Positions 1 to 5,467 of a DNA stretch of 7,031 nucleotides are shown here, piece after piece. Where the stretch lies: assembly GCA_023391775.1 (NCBI GenBank), contig JAEWAG010000059.1:1-7031 (forward strand). Direction: 5' to 3'. Origin of the DNA: Pseudomonadota bacterium. GTDB lineage: Bacteria; Pseudomonadota; Gammaproteobacteria; Xanthomonadales; Xanthomonadaceae. The number at the start of each line of letters is the position of its first letter. The stretch's first letter is position 1. Made by a program: the position numbers and the translations under genes. The notes under the pieces were generated by a model. It made no database searches. It was not told the origin of the DNA and saw only the letters and a program-made list of their open reading frames with translations.

Positions 1-2
1 TT

Positions 3-560
3 GAATACCGCGAAGGCGAAAGGCTGACGTTCATGACTATCTTTGTAATAGCATTCGTTAAAGCCATTCAGGATTATCCGATGATCAATATATCGGTGGA
101 TAGCGATAAAATTATTAAAAAGAAAAATATCAATATCGGATTGGCTACGGCACTTCCGGACGGCAACCTGATTGTTCCGGTCATCAAAAATGCCGACCAA
201 CTTTCACTTTCCGGATTGGCAAAAGCCATTAATGACCTTGCCGACCGCGCAAGAAATAAAAAACTGAAACCGGAAGATACCCAGGGTGCGACTTACACTA
301 TTTCCAACGTTGGAAGTTTCGGAAACCTGATGGGAACACCGATTATTCCGCAGCCTCAGGTTGCCATTATGGCCATCGGAGCCATCGTAAAAAAACCGGC
401 AGTTCTGGAAACTCCGGACGGCGATATGATTGCCATCCGCCAGTTGATGTTCATGTCGCATTCTTACGATCACCGTGTTGTAGACGGTTCTTTAGGCGGA
501 ATGTTTCTGAAGCACGTTCACGATTATCTTGAAAACTGGGATCTGAATACAGAGATCTAA
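3..560 (+). CDS. 2-oxo acid dehydrogenase E2 (acyltransferase), C-terminal part
   Basis: The reading frame is open from the window edge, so this is the last ~185 residues of a longer protein; the Met at 33 is internal. It is the catalytic acyltransferase domain of an E2 subunit, which moves an acyl group from lipoyl-lysine to CoA in a cytoplasmic 2-oxo acid dehydrogenase complex. Visible signatures, numbered from Met33: 'NIGLATALPDGNLIVPVIKN' (34-53), 'TYTISNVGSFG' (88-98), and the active-site motif DHRVVDG (146-152) with catalytic His147 and Asp151. The 'SHSYDHRVVDGSLGG' context fits pyruvate or branched-chain-type E2 better than SucB, whose motif is usually LSYDHRIIDG. The lipoyl and E1/E3-binding domains lie upstream of the window. 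The frame is intact and ends at TAA 558, followed by a terminator. Substrate specificity cannot be decided from this part, so no gene symbol is given. Confidence 0.95.
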   Translation, partial: EYREGERLTFMTIFVIAFVKAIQDYPMINISVDSDKIIKKKNINIGLATALPDGNLIVPVIKNADQLSLSGLAKAINDLADRARNKKLKPEDTQGATYTISNVGSFGNLMGTPIIPQPQVAIMAIGAIVKKPAVLETPDGDMIAIRQLMFMSHSYDHRVVDGSLGGMFLKHVHDYLENWDLNTEI

Positions 561-583
561 AAATAAGTGATCAACATTACTAC

Positions 584-612
584 AACCTTCGGATTTTTCC
601 GGAGGTTTTTTT
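584..612 (+). terminator. Rho-independent terminator after the E2 gene
   Basis: AACCTTCGGA (584-593) pairs with TCCGGAGGTT (598-607) through a TTTT loop, with one G-U wobble, and runs into a seven-T tract (606-612). It sits 24 bases after the E2 stop, so the E2 transcript very probably ends here and the next gene is transcribed separately. Confidence 0.9.
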
Positions 613-709
613 GTAACTGTATTCAGGGGGTTATTCAATCTTCCACAATTCAATAAAAAAATAAAAATATTGGTAAAATTGTAAGCCATAAGAGTTCCAA
701 ACAAATCAT

Positions 710-717
710 TACATTTG
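710..717 (+). promoter_or_regulatory. Bacteroidota -7 promoter element (TACATTTG)
   Basis: TACATTTG is an exact match to the flavobacterial/Bacteroides -7 consensus TAnnTTTG. It lies 31 bases before the ATG at 749. I see no TTG at the usual 17-23 base distance upstream, so the -33 half is weak or missing. Confidence 0.55.
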
Positions 718-748
718 GAGTTGACTAACAGTTCCTGTCCATTGCTTT

Positions 749-1231
749 ATGAAAACAGAATTATTTTTTCTATTTTTATTACAGTCATTACTCTGCTTTT
801 CGCAAGAAAGAAGGATTGATGGAATATTTGAAAACAGTTCGAAGAATATTGTTATTTTATTGAACCGGCAATTGACCAAAGACACTCTCAGCAGCGATAT
901 TCAACATTATTCGAAATTTGAAATTAAAGTTAATGATAAAAAGTATCTCACCATCAGTTTAATTCATGATATTGATTCCACAAAGATTGAAAGAACCTAT
1001 AAATACACCGTAGAAAACAATTCATATTTATTAAAAAACAAAAACACCAAGCCACTCTTAATTCCTTATCTTTTCGGATCATTAGACACAAAAAAACTCT
1101 ATCTGTCCATAGATGCAGATAATAATCTTATTATTAATACTGTTGAAAGCCGAAGTGGTGCAGTTTTACTGATTGGGTTTCTGGACTGGAAAACTACTCA
1201 AAAAAAATATGTTTATAACCGAATTCAATAG
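749..1231 (+). CDS. small secreted protein of unknown function
   Basis: A 160-residue protein that I do not recognise. The N-terminus (MKTELFFLFLLQSLLCFSQ) is a signal peptide of the form common in flavobacteria, with likely cleavage near residues 18-19 (CFS-QE), so the mature ~141 residues should be periplasmic or surface-associated. No cysteine follows a lipobox-like sequence, so it is not an obvious lipoprotein. The mature part is rich in K, N, I, L and alternating hydrophobic/polar stretches (for example 'KYLTISLIHDIDSTKIERTY'), which suggests a beta-rich fold. The ATG at 749 is the natural start because the signal peptide begins there and a TACATTTG promoter element precedes it. It stands alone between a terminator and a repeat region. 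No function is proposed. Confidence 0.75.
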   Translation: MKTELFFLFLLQSLLCFSQERRIDGIFENSSKNIVILLNRQLTKDTLSSDIQHYSKFEIKVNDKKYLTISLIHDIDSTKIERTYKYTVENNSYLLKNKNTKPLLIPYLFGSLDTKKLYLSIDADNNLIINTVESRSGAVLLIGFLDWKTTQKKYVYNRIQ

Positions 1232-1254
1232 GAGCTTGGTTCAAGAACGATGAT

Positions 1255-1399
1255 ACCCGCTGCGCAAAATCTCCGGACTTTGAACCAATCCATCTGACTC
1301 TCACGCATATAAAAAACCCGCTGCGCAAAGTCTGACTTCGTCGAATCTTCGATTTCCTGACTTTGAGCCAATCCATCTGATTCTCACACATATAAAAAA
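1255..1399. repeat. tandem imperfect duplication (61- and 84-base copies)
   Basis: Copy 1 (1255-1315) and copy 2 (1316-1399) both start ACCCGCTGCGCAAA, share 'CCAATCCATCTGA' and 'CTCAC.CATATAAAAAA', and differ by a few substitutions. Copy 2 has about 23 extra bases near 1335-1357 that contain the small inverted repeat TCGA-ATCT-TCGA. Read on the minus strand the unit gives an open frame with a repeated WIGSKSGDFAQR-like or WLKVRKSKIRRSQ-like stretch, which explains the minus-strand ORF seen here. Confidence 0.85.
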
Positions 1400-1403
1400 T
1401 CAT

Positions 1404-1411
1404 TATCTTTG
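1404..1411 (+). promoter_or_regulatory. TATCTTTG promoter element leading into a 10-codon remnant ORF
   Basis: TATCTTTG matches TAnnTTTG exactly. Fourteen bases after its G comes ATG (1426), the same spacing as in front of the lipoprotein gene at 2934, and both leaders end in CCC. The ATG opens only MKAGYLLIAG before TAA at 1456, and the stop lies inside the GCTGATT/TTAATCGG repeat. It may be the promoter and start of a gene cut off by repeat insertion. No TTG is found at -33, so the promoter call is tentative. Confidence 0.4.
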
Positions 1412-1440
1412 ATAAAATTCAACCCATGAAAGCCGGTTAT

Positions 1441-1540
1441 TTGCTGATTGCTGGTTAATCGGTTAATTGTTTAAGGGTTTAATCGTTTAAGGGTTAGTTG
1501 TTTATAAAAAGTGAATTTGCGAATTTGCGAATTTGCTGAT
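1441..1540. repeat. short-unit intergenic repeat block, copy A
   Basis: Contains TTGCTGATTGCTGG followed by TTAATCGGTTAATTG; two copies of GTTTAAGGGTT (1469-1479, 1485-1495); and three perfect tandem copies of GAATTTGC (1513-1536) followed by TGATTG. Positions 1441-1469 are identical over 29 bases to 2066-2094. Confidence 0.85.
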
Positions 1541-1599
1541 TGTTAATCGTCTTGAAAAAGTAAATGTTTTTCCTCCGGTACAAAAGATGTTGAAATATT

Positions 1600-1616
1600 C
1601 CCCTCCTCCGGAGGGG
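1600..1616. repeat. GC-rich palindrome with CCTCCGGAGG centre
   Basis: CCCCTCC (1600-1606) and GGAGGGG (1610-1616) form a 7-bp stem with a 3-base loop; the centre CCTCCGGAGG (1605-1614) is itself a perfect 10-bp palindrome. It is followed to about 1650 by a GGGTGG / GGAGG / GGGGTGG stretch and a T6 run (TGGTTTTTT). The GC-rich block stands out sharply from the AT-rich surroundings. It resembles a dispersed Bacteroidota intergenic repeat I recall; it could also act as a terminator. Confidence 0.7.
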
Positions 1617-1723
1617 TGGCGTCCGACGAAGGAGGATGACGGGGTGGTTTTTTGCAGGTGAATTAAGTTTATGAGGCCTTTAGGGTGGGGGTAAATTGGG
1701 GCTGGGATTTTTTATTTTACTTC

Positions 1724-1751
1724 TAACTTTTTGCCTTGACGCAAAAAGTTA
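1724..1751. repeat. perfect 11-bp inverted repeat
   Basis: TAACTTTTTGC (1724-1734) and GCAAAAAGTTA (1741-1751) are exact reverse complements around a six-base loop CTTGAC. The right arm core CGCAAAAAG recurs at 1940-1948, and a weaker TTTTGC/GCAAAA hairpin sits at 1775-1794. The open frame through it (1696-1914) is probably spurious. Confidence 0.8.
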
Positions 1752-2053
1752 CAAAAAAAGTCAAGACTGGACCTTTTTGCTAAAAAAAGCAAAATTTATT
1801 AATAGAAAACTTACAAACTTGCGCGATAAAATGCTTGTTGCTTCATGTGAAATTTTGTGTCGCGCTTCAAACACTGTAAGTTTTTCTGCAGTCCGTAAAA
1901 GTAAGCGTAATTAAGGAATAAATTTCACTTTTTTCTTTACGCAAAAAGCTCCTAGGTCGTGGCCTTCTTAGAAGCTTAGGTTATAATTAAGTTGGTGGAA
2001 ATAACGGAGCGCTGGCTGAGGCTCTCGAAGCCACAGAAGGCAGAAGGCAGACT

Positions 2054-2114
2054 GCTGATTGCTGATTGCTGATTGCTGGTTAATCGGTTAATTGATTAAT
2101 CGGTTAATTGTTTA
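2054..2114. repeat. GCTGATT heptamer array and TTAATCGG repeat, copy B
   Basis: Three perfect GCTGATT heptamers (2054-2074) are followed by GCTGGTT and two overlapping TTAATCGGTTAATTG units. The 29 bases 2066-2094 are identical to 1441-1469. Beyond 2120, GAATTTGCTGAT (2123-2134) also matches 1529-1540, so the same set of units is reused in a new order. An 11-base piece TTAATCGGTTA recurs at 2812-2822, beyond the endonuclease gene. Confidence 0.85.
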
Positions 2115-2259
2115 GAAAGAATGAATTTGCTGATGGCTGATTTGCTGAATGCTGGGGATGCTTACAGCCTGGCGAAGACTGTGGATAATTTTATTATCCT
2201 GCATGACGGGTTGGTTCCTCGGTGTCGCCAAAGTTTTCTTATTTTTATCCTAAAAAACC

Positions 2260-2754
2260 ATGGAAATAATAACCCATATCCGAGATATTCCCATTCTGAA
2301 ACCAACGGCACCCCATTTACCTTATAACAAAAATCTTAAAACTTTACTTTCAGGTAAACGAAAAGCCGGAATTCTCTGTGAAGTGCTCTTTTGGCAGCAA
2401 GTCCATAAGAAAAAAATTTACAAGATTGATTTCGACCGGCAAAGAATCATCGGAAATTATATTGTGGATTTCTATGTCAAAAATTTAGGGTTGGTGGTTG
2501 AAATTGATGGATGGACTCACGAGGATAAAGTTGAGTACGATCGGCAGCGACAAAGGGAGTTGAAAAGTCTCGGCCTCAAGGTTTTCACCAATTATGACGT
2601 ATTGCATCATCTGGCCATTGTTATGAAGGAACTGGAGGAATTCTCTTGTCTGATATTTATGAAATCTGGGAGTTTGCCTGCAGCATCAGCACTACGGAGT
2701 ATGAACCAGAGGAATTTGCCGAACAGAATATCCGGGAAATGTTTATGGAGCTGA
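2260..2754 (+). CDS. DUF559 (Vsr-like) endonuclease-domain protein, altered C-terminus
   Basis: Residues ~30-128 match the DUF559 pattern, a small PD-(D/E)XK-type fold related to very-short-patch-repair nucleases. Visible landmarks: 'GILCEVLFWQQ' with Glu41 (family 'EKLLWQ'), 'DFDRQRIIGNYIVDFY' with Asp70, and 'LVVEIDGWTHEDK' with Glu81, Asp83 and His87, the expected metal/catalytic residues. DNA cleavage is inferred from the family; the biological target of stand-alone DUF559 proteins is largely unknown. The family normally ends soon after the final helix (here 'LAIVMKELEEF', 118-128). The remaining 36 residues (SCLIFMKSGSLPAASALRS...) look like out-of-frame reading: another frame over the same bases is coding-like (see 2640-2795). 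There is no clear promoter or Shine-Dalgarno. Repeats flank the gene on both sides, so it may belong to a repeat-associated or mobile segment. Confidence 0.8.
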   Translation: MEIITHIRDIPILKPTAPHLPYNKNLKTLLSGKRKAGILCEVLFWQQVHKKKIYKIDFDRQRIIGNYIVDFYVKNLGLVVEIDGWTHEDKVEYDRQRQRELKSLGLKVFTNYDVLHHLAIVMKELEEFSCLIFMKSGSLPAASALRSMNQRNLPNRISGKCLWS

Positions 2755-2795
2755 AAAGGGAATTGAGGGAAATGAAGGGAGGAGAGAAAGGGTGA
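2640..2795 (+). pseudogene. coding-like fragment in the frame overlapping the endonuclease 3' end
   Basis: In the frame of 2640 (open from 2598, after TGA 2595) the DNA reads ILLSDIYEIWEFACSIS, then TTEYEPEEFAEQNIREMF, then MELKRELREMKGGEKG, ending at TGA 2793. The acidic and amphipathic composition is much more protein-like than the competing endonuclease-frame tail over the same bases. It has no start codon of its own before an internal Met. It may be the true C-terminal extension of the endonuclease after a frameshift near 2640-2650, or the end of another gene joined here. I do not recognise the family. Confidence 0.45.
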
Positions 2796-2885
2796 TACAG
2801 CGGATTTCTGCTTAATCGGTTACTGTACATTTCGGGTTCCATGTAAAAGATAAATATCATTTATGTTAAAGAAAAGTATTATTTA

Positions 2886-2919
2886 TTGCATATTTTATAT
2901 TTGGTAATTCCTACATTTG
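2886..2919 (+). promoter_or_regulatory. promoter of the lipoprotein hydrolase gene (TTG-N23-TACATTTG)
   Basis: TACATTTG (2912-2919) matches TAnnTTTG exactly, with TTG (2886-2888) 23 bases upstream, at the long end of the known 17-23 range. A second exact match, TATATTTG (2896-2903), overlaps this window but has no suitable -33. The ATG follows 14 bases after the -7 element, so the leader would be only about 7-10 bases. Confidence 0.65.
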
Positions 2920-2933
2920 AATAAACTTATCCC

Positions 2934-4076
2934 ATGAAAATCGTATTTCTCTTTCTGATTATGCTCCTCACGGGTGTTTCCTGCACTCCGATTGACCAAC
3001 TTTACAATAATTTTGGTGAATATTCTGAATCAAAACGTTATAGTGATGAGCACCTCCCCTATCGGCTCTACTATGACCGCCATGGACATCTGTATCCCGA
3101 TGCGGCTCCGGCTGATAACGCCTTCCGAAATGCTCATGGACTTCTTGAGAATTATTTTAAAGAAAATCCATCTGAACTGGTAAGAGCTTTCGAGGCAGAA
3201 AGAGTAGAAACGCCAACAAATACCGATTCTGAACACCAGTTCCGTTATCTGCAGAACCATCTTCTACAAAAACATCTGCAACAGATTACCAATAAAGGAA
3301 ATGACAAAAAAGTAGTTTTTCTGATTCACGGATATAATAATACCGGTGAATCCGCCTCTCTTGCGCTGGAGAAATTCAGAGTGTCCACGGTCCGTCAATT
3401 TCCGGAAGAAAAATTTCTGTTTGTAGAAATCTACTGGGATGGATTGACCAAGAAAAATAATAAGCTCAACAGTTCGCGAATCTGGGACAATGCGCAGGTA
3501 AGTGCATCGTATGCGGGATTAGGGCTGCGCCAACTTCTCGGAGGGTTACCCAAAGGCCATTATTATGTAATGACCCACAGCCACGGTGCTGCGGTCATCA
3601 CCGAGGCGCTCTTTAACGTCCGCAGATTTCCAAAGAAAAGTTATACCAATGTTGATTACATGAGAGAAATCGTCCAGCTTCAAAATGAATATGACACCCC
3701 CACTTCCTTATTTTCTATAGGTATGGTGGTTCCTGCTATTCCCGGGAATAATGTGTTTGACGAATACTACCACCGTACAGAAAACAAAATCCCGGTGACA
3801 ACATCGCTCAAAAATTTTCGGTTTGTGAACGGCTTTAACCGCTATGACATGGCTACTTCTAAAGTAATCCTTGCCCATTATTTCGGCTCTACTTCTCTCG
3901 CCAGCAAGGAAAAGGAGCACCACAAAGTTGAGCAACGTTTCAACACAGCAGACGTTTATTCCAGAGTCGATTTTTCAGAAAAATCCTATCCCAAGCAGCG
4001 CAGCCATGCGGTAAAAGATTACGTTGCACACCCTGCTTATCATGATTTTATAAGAGCATTGTTCATCCATCAATGA
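2934..4076 (+). CDS. lipoprotein with alpha/beta hydrolase domain (DUF900-like)
   Basis: An intact 380-residue protein. Residues 1-17 (MKIVFLFLIMLLTGVSC) form a lipoprotein signal with the lipidated cysteine at 17 (relaxed Bacteroidota lipobox GVSC), so it is anchored to a membrane and faces the periplasm or surface. 'KKVVFLIHGYNNTG' (125-138) is the first core strand and oxyanion-loop region of alpha/beta hydrolases. 'YYVMTHSHGAAVITEALF' (210-227) is the nucleophile elbow, with Ser216 in H-S-H-G. The His of the triad is probably one of the C-terminal histidines (358, 366 or 370); the acid could be Asp305, but this is guesswork. The HGYNNT motif recalls DUF900 serine hydrolases. Substrate (lipid, ester or peptide) is unknown. 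Transcribed alone from the promoter at 2912; the stop TGA overlaps a small ATG frame. Base composition is typical of the E2 gene, so it looks native. Confidence 0.85.
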   Translation: MKIVFLFLIMLLTGVSCTPIDQLYNNFGEYSESKRYSDEHLPYRLYYDRHGHLYPDAAPADNAFRNAHGLLENYFKENPSELVRAFEAERVETPTNTDSEHQFRYLQNHLLQKHLQQITNKGNDKKVVFLIHGYNNTGESASLALEKFRVSTVRQFPEEKFLFVEIYWDGLTKKNNKLNSSRIWDNAQVSASYAGLGLRQLLGGLPKGHYYVMTHSHGAAVITEALFNVRRFPKKSYTNVDYMREIVQLQNEYDTPTSLFSIGMVVPAIPGNNVFDEYYHRTENKIPVTTSLKNFRFVNGFNRYDMATSKVILAHYFGSTSLASKEKEHHKVEQRFNTADVYSRVDFSEKSYPKQRSHAVKDYVAHPAYHDFIRALFIHQ

Positions 4077-4232
4077 CTGCCATAAAGGATTACAGAAAGT
4101 GGCAGCAATTGGCATGTTGTGGCTATCTATGATGCTGATGAGAACTTAAACCTATTTTTAATACTCTTATATTTTTATTGAAATTCATAGAATCTACAGA
4201 ACTTTGATAATAATAACCTTAAAACAAAAAAT
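4077..4232. other. intergenic stretch with a hairpin and a short coupled frame
   Basis: CTGCCA (4077-4082) and TGGCAG (4100-4105) could pair around a 17-base loop, but no T tract follows, so it is a poor terminator. An ATG at 4073 overlaps the hydrolase stop as ATGA and opens 19 codons (MTAIKDYRKWQQLACCGYL) to TGA 4130; a neighbouring frame reads a membrane-like VAAIGMLWLSMMLM to TAA near 4147. This could be the wreck of a small coupled membrane protein, but both pieces are too short to call a gene. Confidence 0.3.
4178..4206 (+). promoter_or_regulatory. possible promoter (TTG-N18-GAACTTTG)
   Basis: TTG (4178-4180) and GAACTTTG (4199-4206) are 18 bases apart and fit the TTG-N17-23-TAnnTTTG rule with one mismatch (T to G in the first position). 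It would drive the frameshifted small secreted peptide starting at 4233. Confidence 0.4.
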
Positions 4233-4381
4233 ATGATAAACATGTTTTTCCTGGTTGCGTTTTGCTAACTGCCAATTTCCAAGCAAAAAATCCAAGGACA
4301 ACAAAAAAACAAACCACAACGCAACAACAAAAACCAATTGGCTTCAGGACAGTGGGCAACCGTTACTCCTACCTAAGCTGA
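4233..4381 (+). pseudogene. small secreted peptide, frameshifted in the signal peptide
   Basis: ATG 4233 reads MINMFFLVAFC and stops at TAA 4266. One frame over, from 4265, the sequence continues as LTANFQAKNP, then RTTKKQTTTQQQKPIG, then FRTVGNRYSYLS to TGA 4379. Joined by a single-base shift near 4263-4266 these give about 49 residues: a good signal peptide (hydrophobic FFLVAF..LTA, cleavage near FQA-K) and a K/T/Q-rich mature peptide. A promoter-like pair lies just upstream. It is either a gene broken by a one-base loss or a sequencing error in a short real gene. I do not recognise the peptide. Confidence 0.45.
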
Positions 4382-4453
4382 CTCTTTAACCGCAAACACT
4401 ACTAGAAGACCGTCTTATATTTTTAAGAATTAATTAAAATATCAAATAATACT

Positions 4454-4837
4454 ATGAAAATATTTTATATACTGTTGGTGTTTAGTTGTCAAGTTTTAGG
4501 GCAAGACAAAAGCATTTTATTTTACTTGGATGAGGATTTAAAGCCTCTTCTTCAATTTTCGAAGGACAACGATCAGAATTACACTATGGGTTTGGGTTTT
4601 GGGTACGCATCGCAAAATCTGAACGGAAGTATGATTTTTAGGGGAATTGAATTTATTGATCATAAAACTTTACCTGCAAGATTTACGAATAGTGATGTTT
4701 CATTGCAGGCAAGTTTGACACTTAACGGTACTGCTTTCACACCAAATGACTTGCGGGCTGGTACCATCATAAAAGAAGATCGACCGTATGCTTTCTTGCT
4801 ATATACTTCCCTGAAAAAACAAGGAACCAATTTTTGA
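4454..4837 (+). pseudogene. truncated LpxR-family (DUF2219) outer-membrane lipid A deacylase
   Basis: The 127 residues begin with a signal peptide (MKIFYILLVFSCQVLG) and then show LpxR-like features: 'DNDQNYTMGLGFGY' (38-51), resembling the family N-terminal 'NDxxYTNGL' active-site strand, and 'AFTPNDLRAGTIIKEDRPYAFLLY' split over 94-117, resembling the family 'YTPxD...DRPYAGxLY' motif. LpxR enzymes are ~300-residue outer-membrane beta barrels that remove the 3'-acyloxyacyl chain of lipid A, so about 60% of the barrel is missing after residue 127. Translation stops at TGA 4835, and the next open frame (from 4836) does not look like the rest of the barrel. The usual Gly after DRPYA is Phe here. 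A short peptide could be made, but a working enzyme is very unlikely. The promoter is unclear; TATATTTT at 4416-4423 is a weak candidate. Confidence 0.65.
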
Positions 4838-5015
4838 GTTAAAGTTGACGCCTGTCGGAATCAACATAAGTAGCGTCCCACACTATATGTTTTCTCCTTC
4901 CATTGGCTTTGTAGCGATTGATGGGGAAAACACTCTTCTTATTCGAACCAACCAAAAAATTTTCACAATAGATGATTTTTACAGCACTATGAGCGCAAAG
5001 GCAACAAAAGAATAG
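4836..5015 (+). pseudogene. unidentified C-terminal protein fragment
   Basis: Directly after the LpxR remnant, in the next frame, 59 protein-like codons read ELKLTPVGINISSVPHYMF, SPSIGFVAIDGENTLLIR, and TNQKIFTIDDFYSTMSAKATKE to TAG 5013. There is no initiating codon near its beginning. Short hydrophobic strands such as 'IGFVAI' and 'TLLIR' suggest a beta-rich domain. It could be the tail of a different secreted protein fused to the lpxR remnant by a deletion, or the degenerate end of the same gene. I do not recognise it. Confidence 0.45.
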
Positions 5016-5088
5016 TTATAAGCACTGTAAAAAGAAAGTAGGAATTCGCCGATTCCGCTAAAAAAATAGAAAAGCAGAGAGGCAAACG

Positions 5089-5434
5089 ATGGCAGAGCAG
5101 AACCTGCCCGGTGAGTATGAGAACCCGTATAAGTTTAATGCTAAGGAATTAGACGTTGAAACAGAGCTGTATTATTACGGAGCACGGTATTATAACCCGA
5201 GGTTAAGTGTTTGGTACGGGGTGGATCCGCTGGGGATATGGAATCCTGTAATGGAAACCGAGTTCTATGGAGACGGACAACATAATGGTGGGAGTATACT
5301 TTTGGGGAAATCTTAATCCGTATATTTATACTTACCAAAACCCTGTCATTTACATTGATCCAAATGGAAAACAAACATATTTTAATTCAAAAGTTGATGG
5401 AAGTGGTGATAGGTATTTTGAATCTGCTGGGTAA
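5089..5434 (+). pseudogene. detached Rhs core tip 1, with frameshift and premature stop
   Basis: This is the last part of an Rhs repeat-associated core domain, the conserved segment just before the variable toxin in Rhs proteins. From ATG 5089: 'NPYKFNAKELD' (12-22), 'ELYYYGARYYNPRLSVWYGVDPL' (26-48), and 'IWNPVMETEFYGDGQHNGG' (50-68). The frame then shifts: one extra base near 5290-5293 gives a stop at TAA 5314, while the next frame from 5294 restores VYFWGNLNPYIYTYQNP and YIDPNGKQTYFN up to TAA 5432. A second copy of this segment (6439-6591) lacks the extra base, which supports a true insertion here. The usual 'EETGLYYYGARYY' reads 'VETELYYYGARYY', a further sign of drift. The YD-repeat shell and secretion signals of a full Rhs protein are absent, so this is an orphan tip and not a working rhs gene. 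Confidence 0.85.
5212..5374 (+). repeat. Rhs-tip direct repeat, copy 1
   Basis: 163 bases from TGGTAC to the end of IDPNGKQ are repeated at 6439-6591. Two identical blocks stand out: 5235-5261 (27 bases) with 6453-6479, and 5303-5331 (29 bases) with 6520-6548. Copy 1 has a 1-base insertion, and has 9 bases that copy 2 lacks. Confidence 0.9.
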
Positions 5435-5467
5435 GGAAGTAATTCTAAGTTCTCACATTTATCAGTT

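Larger units (their letters stand above)
1232..2259. other. repeat-rich intergenic region without a credible gene
   Basis: About 1 kb between the secreted protein and the endonuclease gene. The short open frames here (for example 1696-1914 and 2121-2327 on +, 1194-1403 on -) run through repeats and look like chance. The region holds, in order: a tandem imperfect duplication (1255-1399), a lone promoter element (1404-1411), a block of TTAATCGG and GAATTTGC repeats (1441-1540), a GC-rich palindrome (1600-1616), an 11-bp inverted repeat (1724-1751), a second GCTGATT/TTAATCGG block (2054-2114), and a 6-bp stem (TGGCGA 2170-2175, TCGCCA 2225-2230) enclosing a small GATAA/TTATC hairpin (2184-2198). 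Similar mixtures occur between genes in Chryseobacterium genomes as I recall them; I could not test this. Confidence 0.7.

Noticed and set aside
204..473. 89-codon minus-strand frame inside the E2 gene
   Set aside because: It is fully antisense to a conserved catalytic domain and has no features of its own.
1194..1403. 69-codon minus-strand frame
   Set aside because: It is the reverse reading of the tandem duplication at 1255-1399; the repeated peptide stretches reflect DNA repetition and not a gene.
1696..1914. 72-codon + strand frame starting MGLGFFILLLTFCLDAKS
   Set aside because: It runs through the 11-bp inverted repeat and other intergenic repeat units, has no promoter or ribosome site, and its composition follows the DNA repeats, so it is taken as spurious despite a signal-like start.
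1441..2114. Possible CRISPR array from repeated short units
   Set aside because: The units are 7-15 bases, contiguous or irregular, with no regular unique spacers and no cas genes.
2121..2327. 68-codon + strand frame overlapping the endonuclease start
   Set aside because: It begins inside the GCTGATT-type repeat, overlaps the well-supported endonuclease gene in another frame, and shows no family features.
2054..2822. Insertion sequence around the endonuclease
   Set aside because: No transposase, no matching terminal inverted repeats and no target duplication are visible; the shared TTAATCGGTTA is a member of the general repeat family.
4077..4105. Terminator after the lipoprotein hydrolase
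   Set aside because: The 6-bp stem has a 17-base loop and no T tract, so it is too weak to call.
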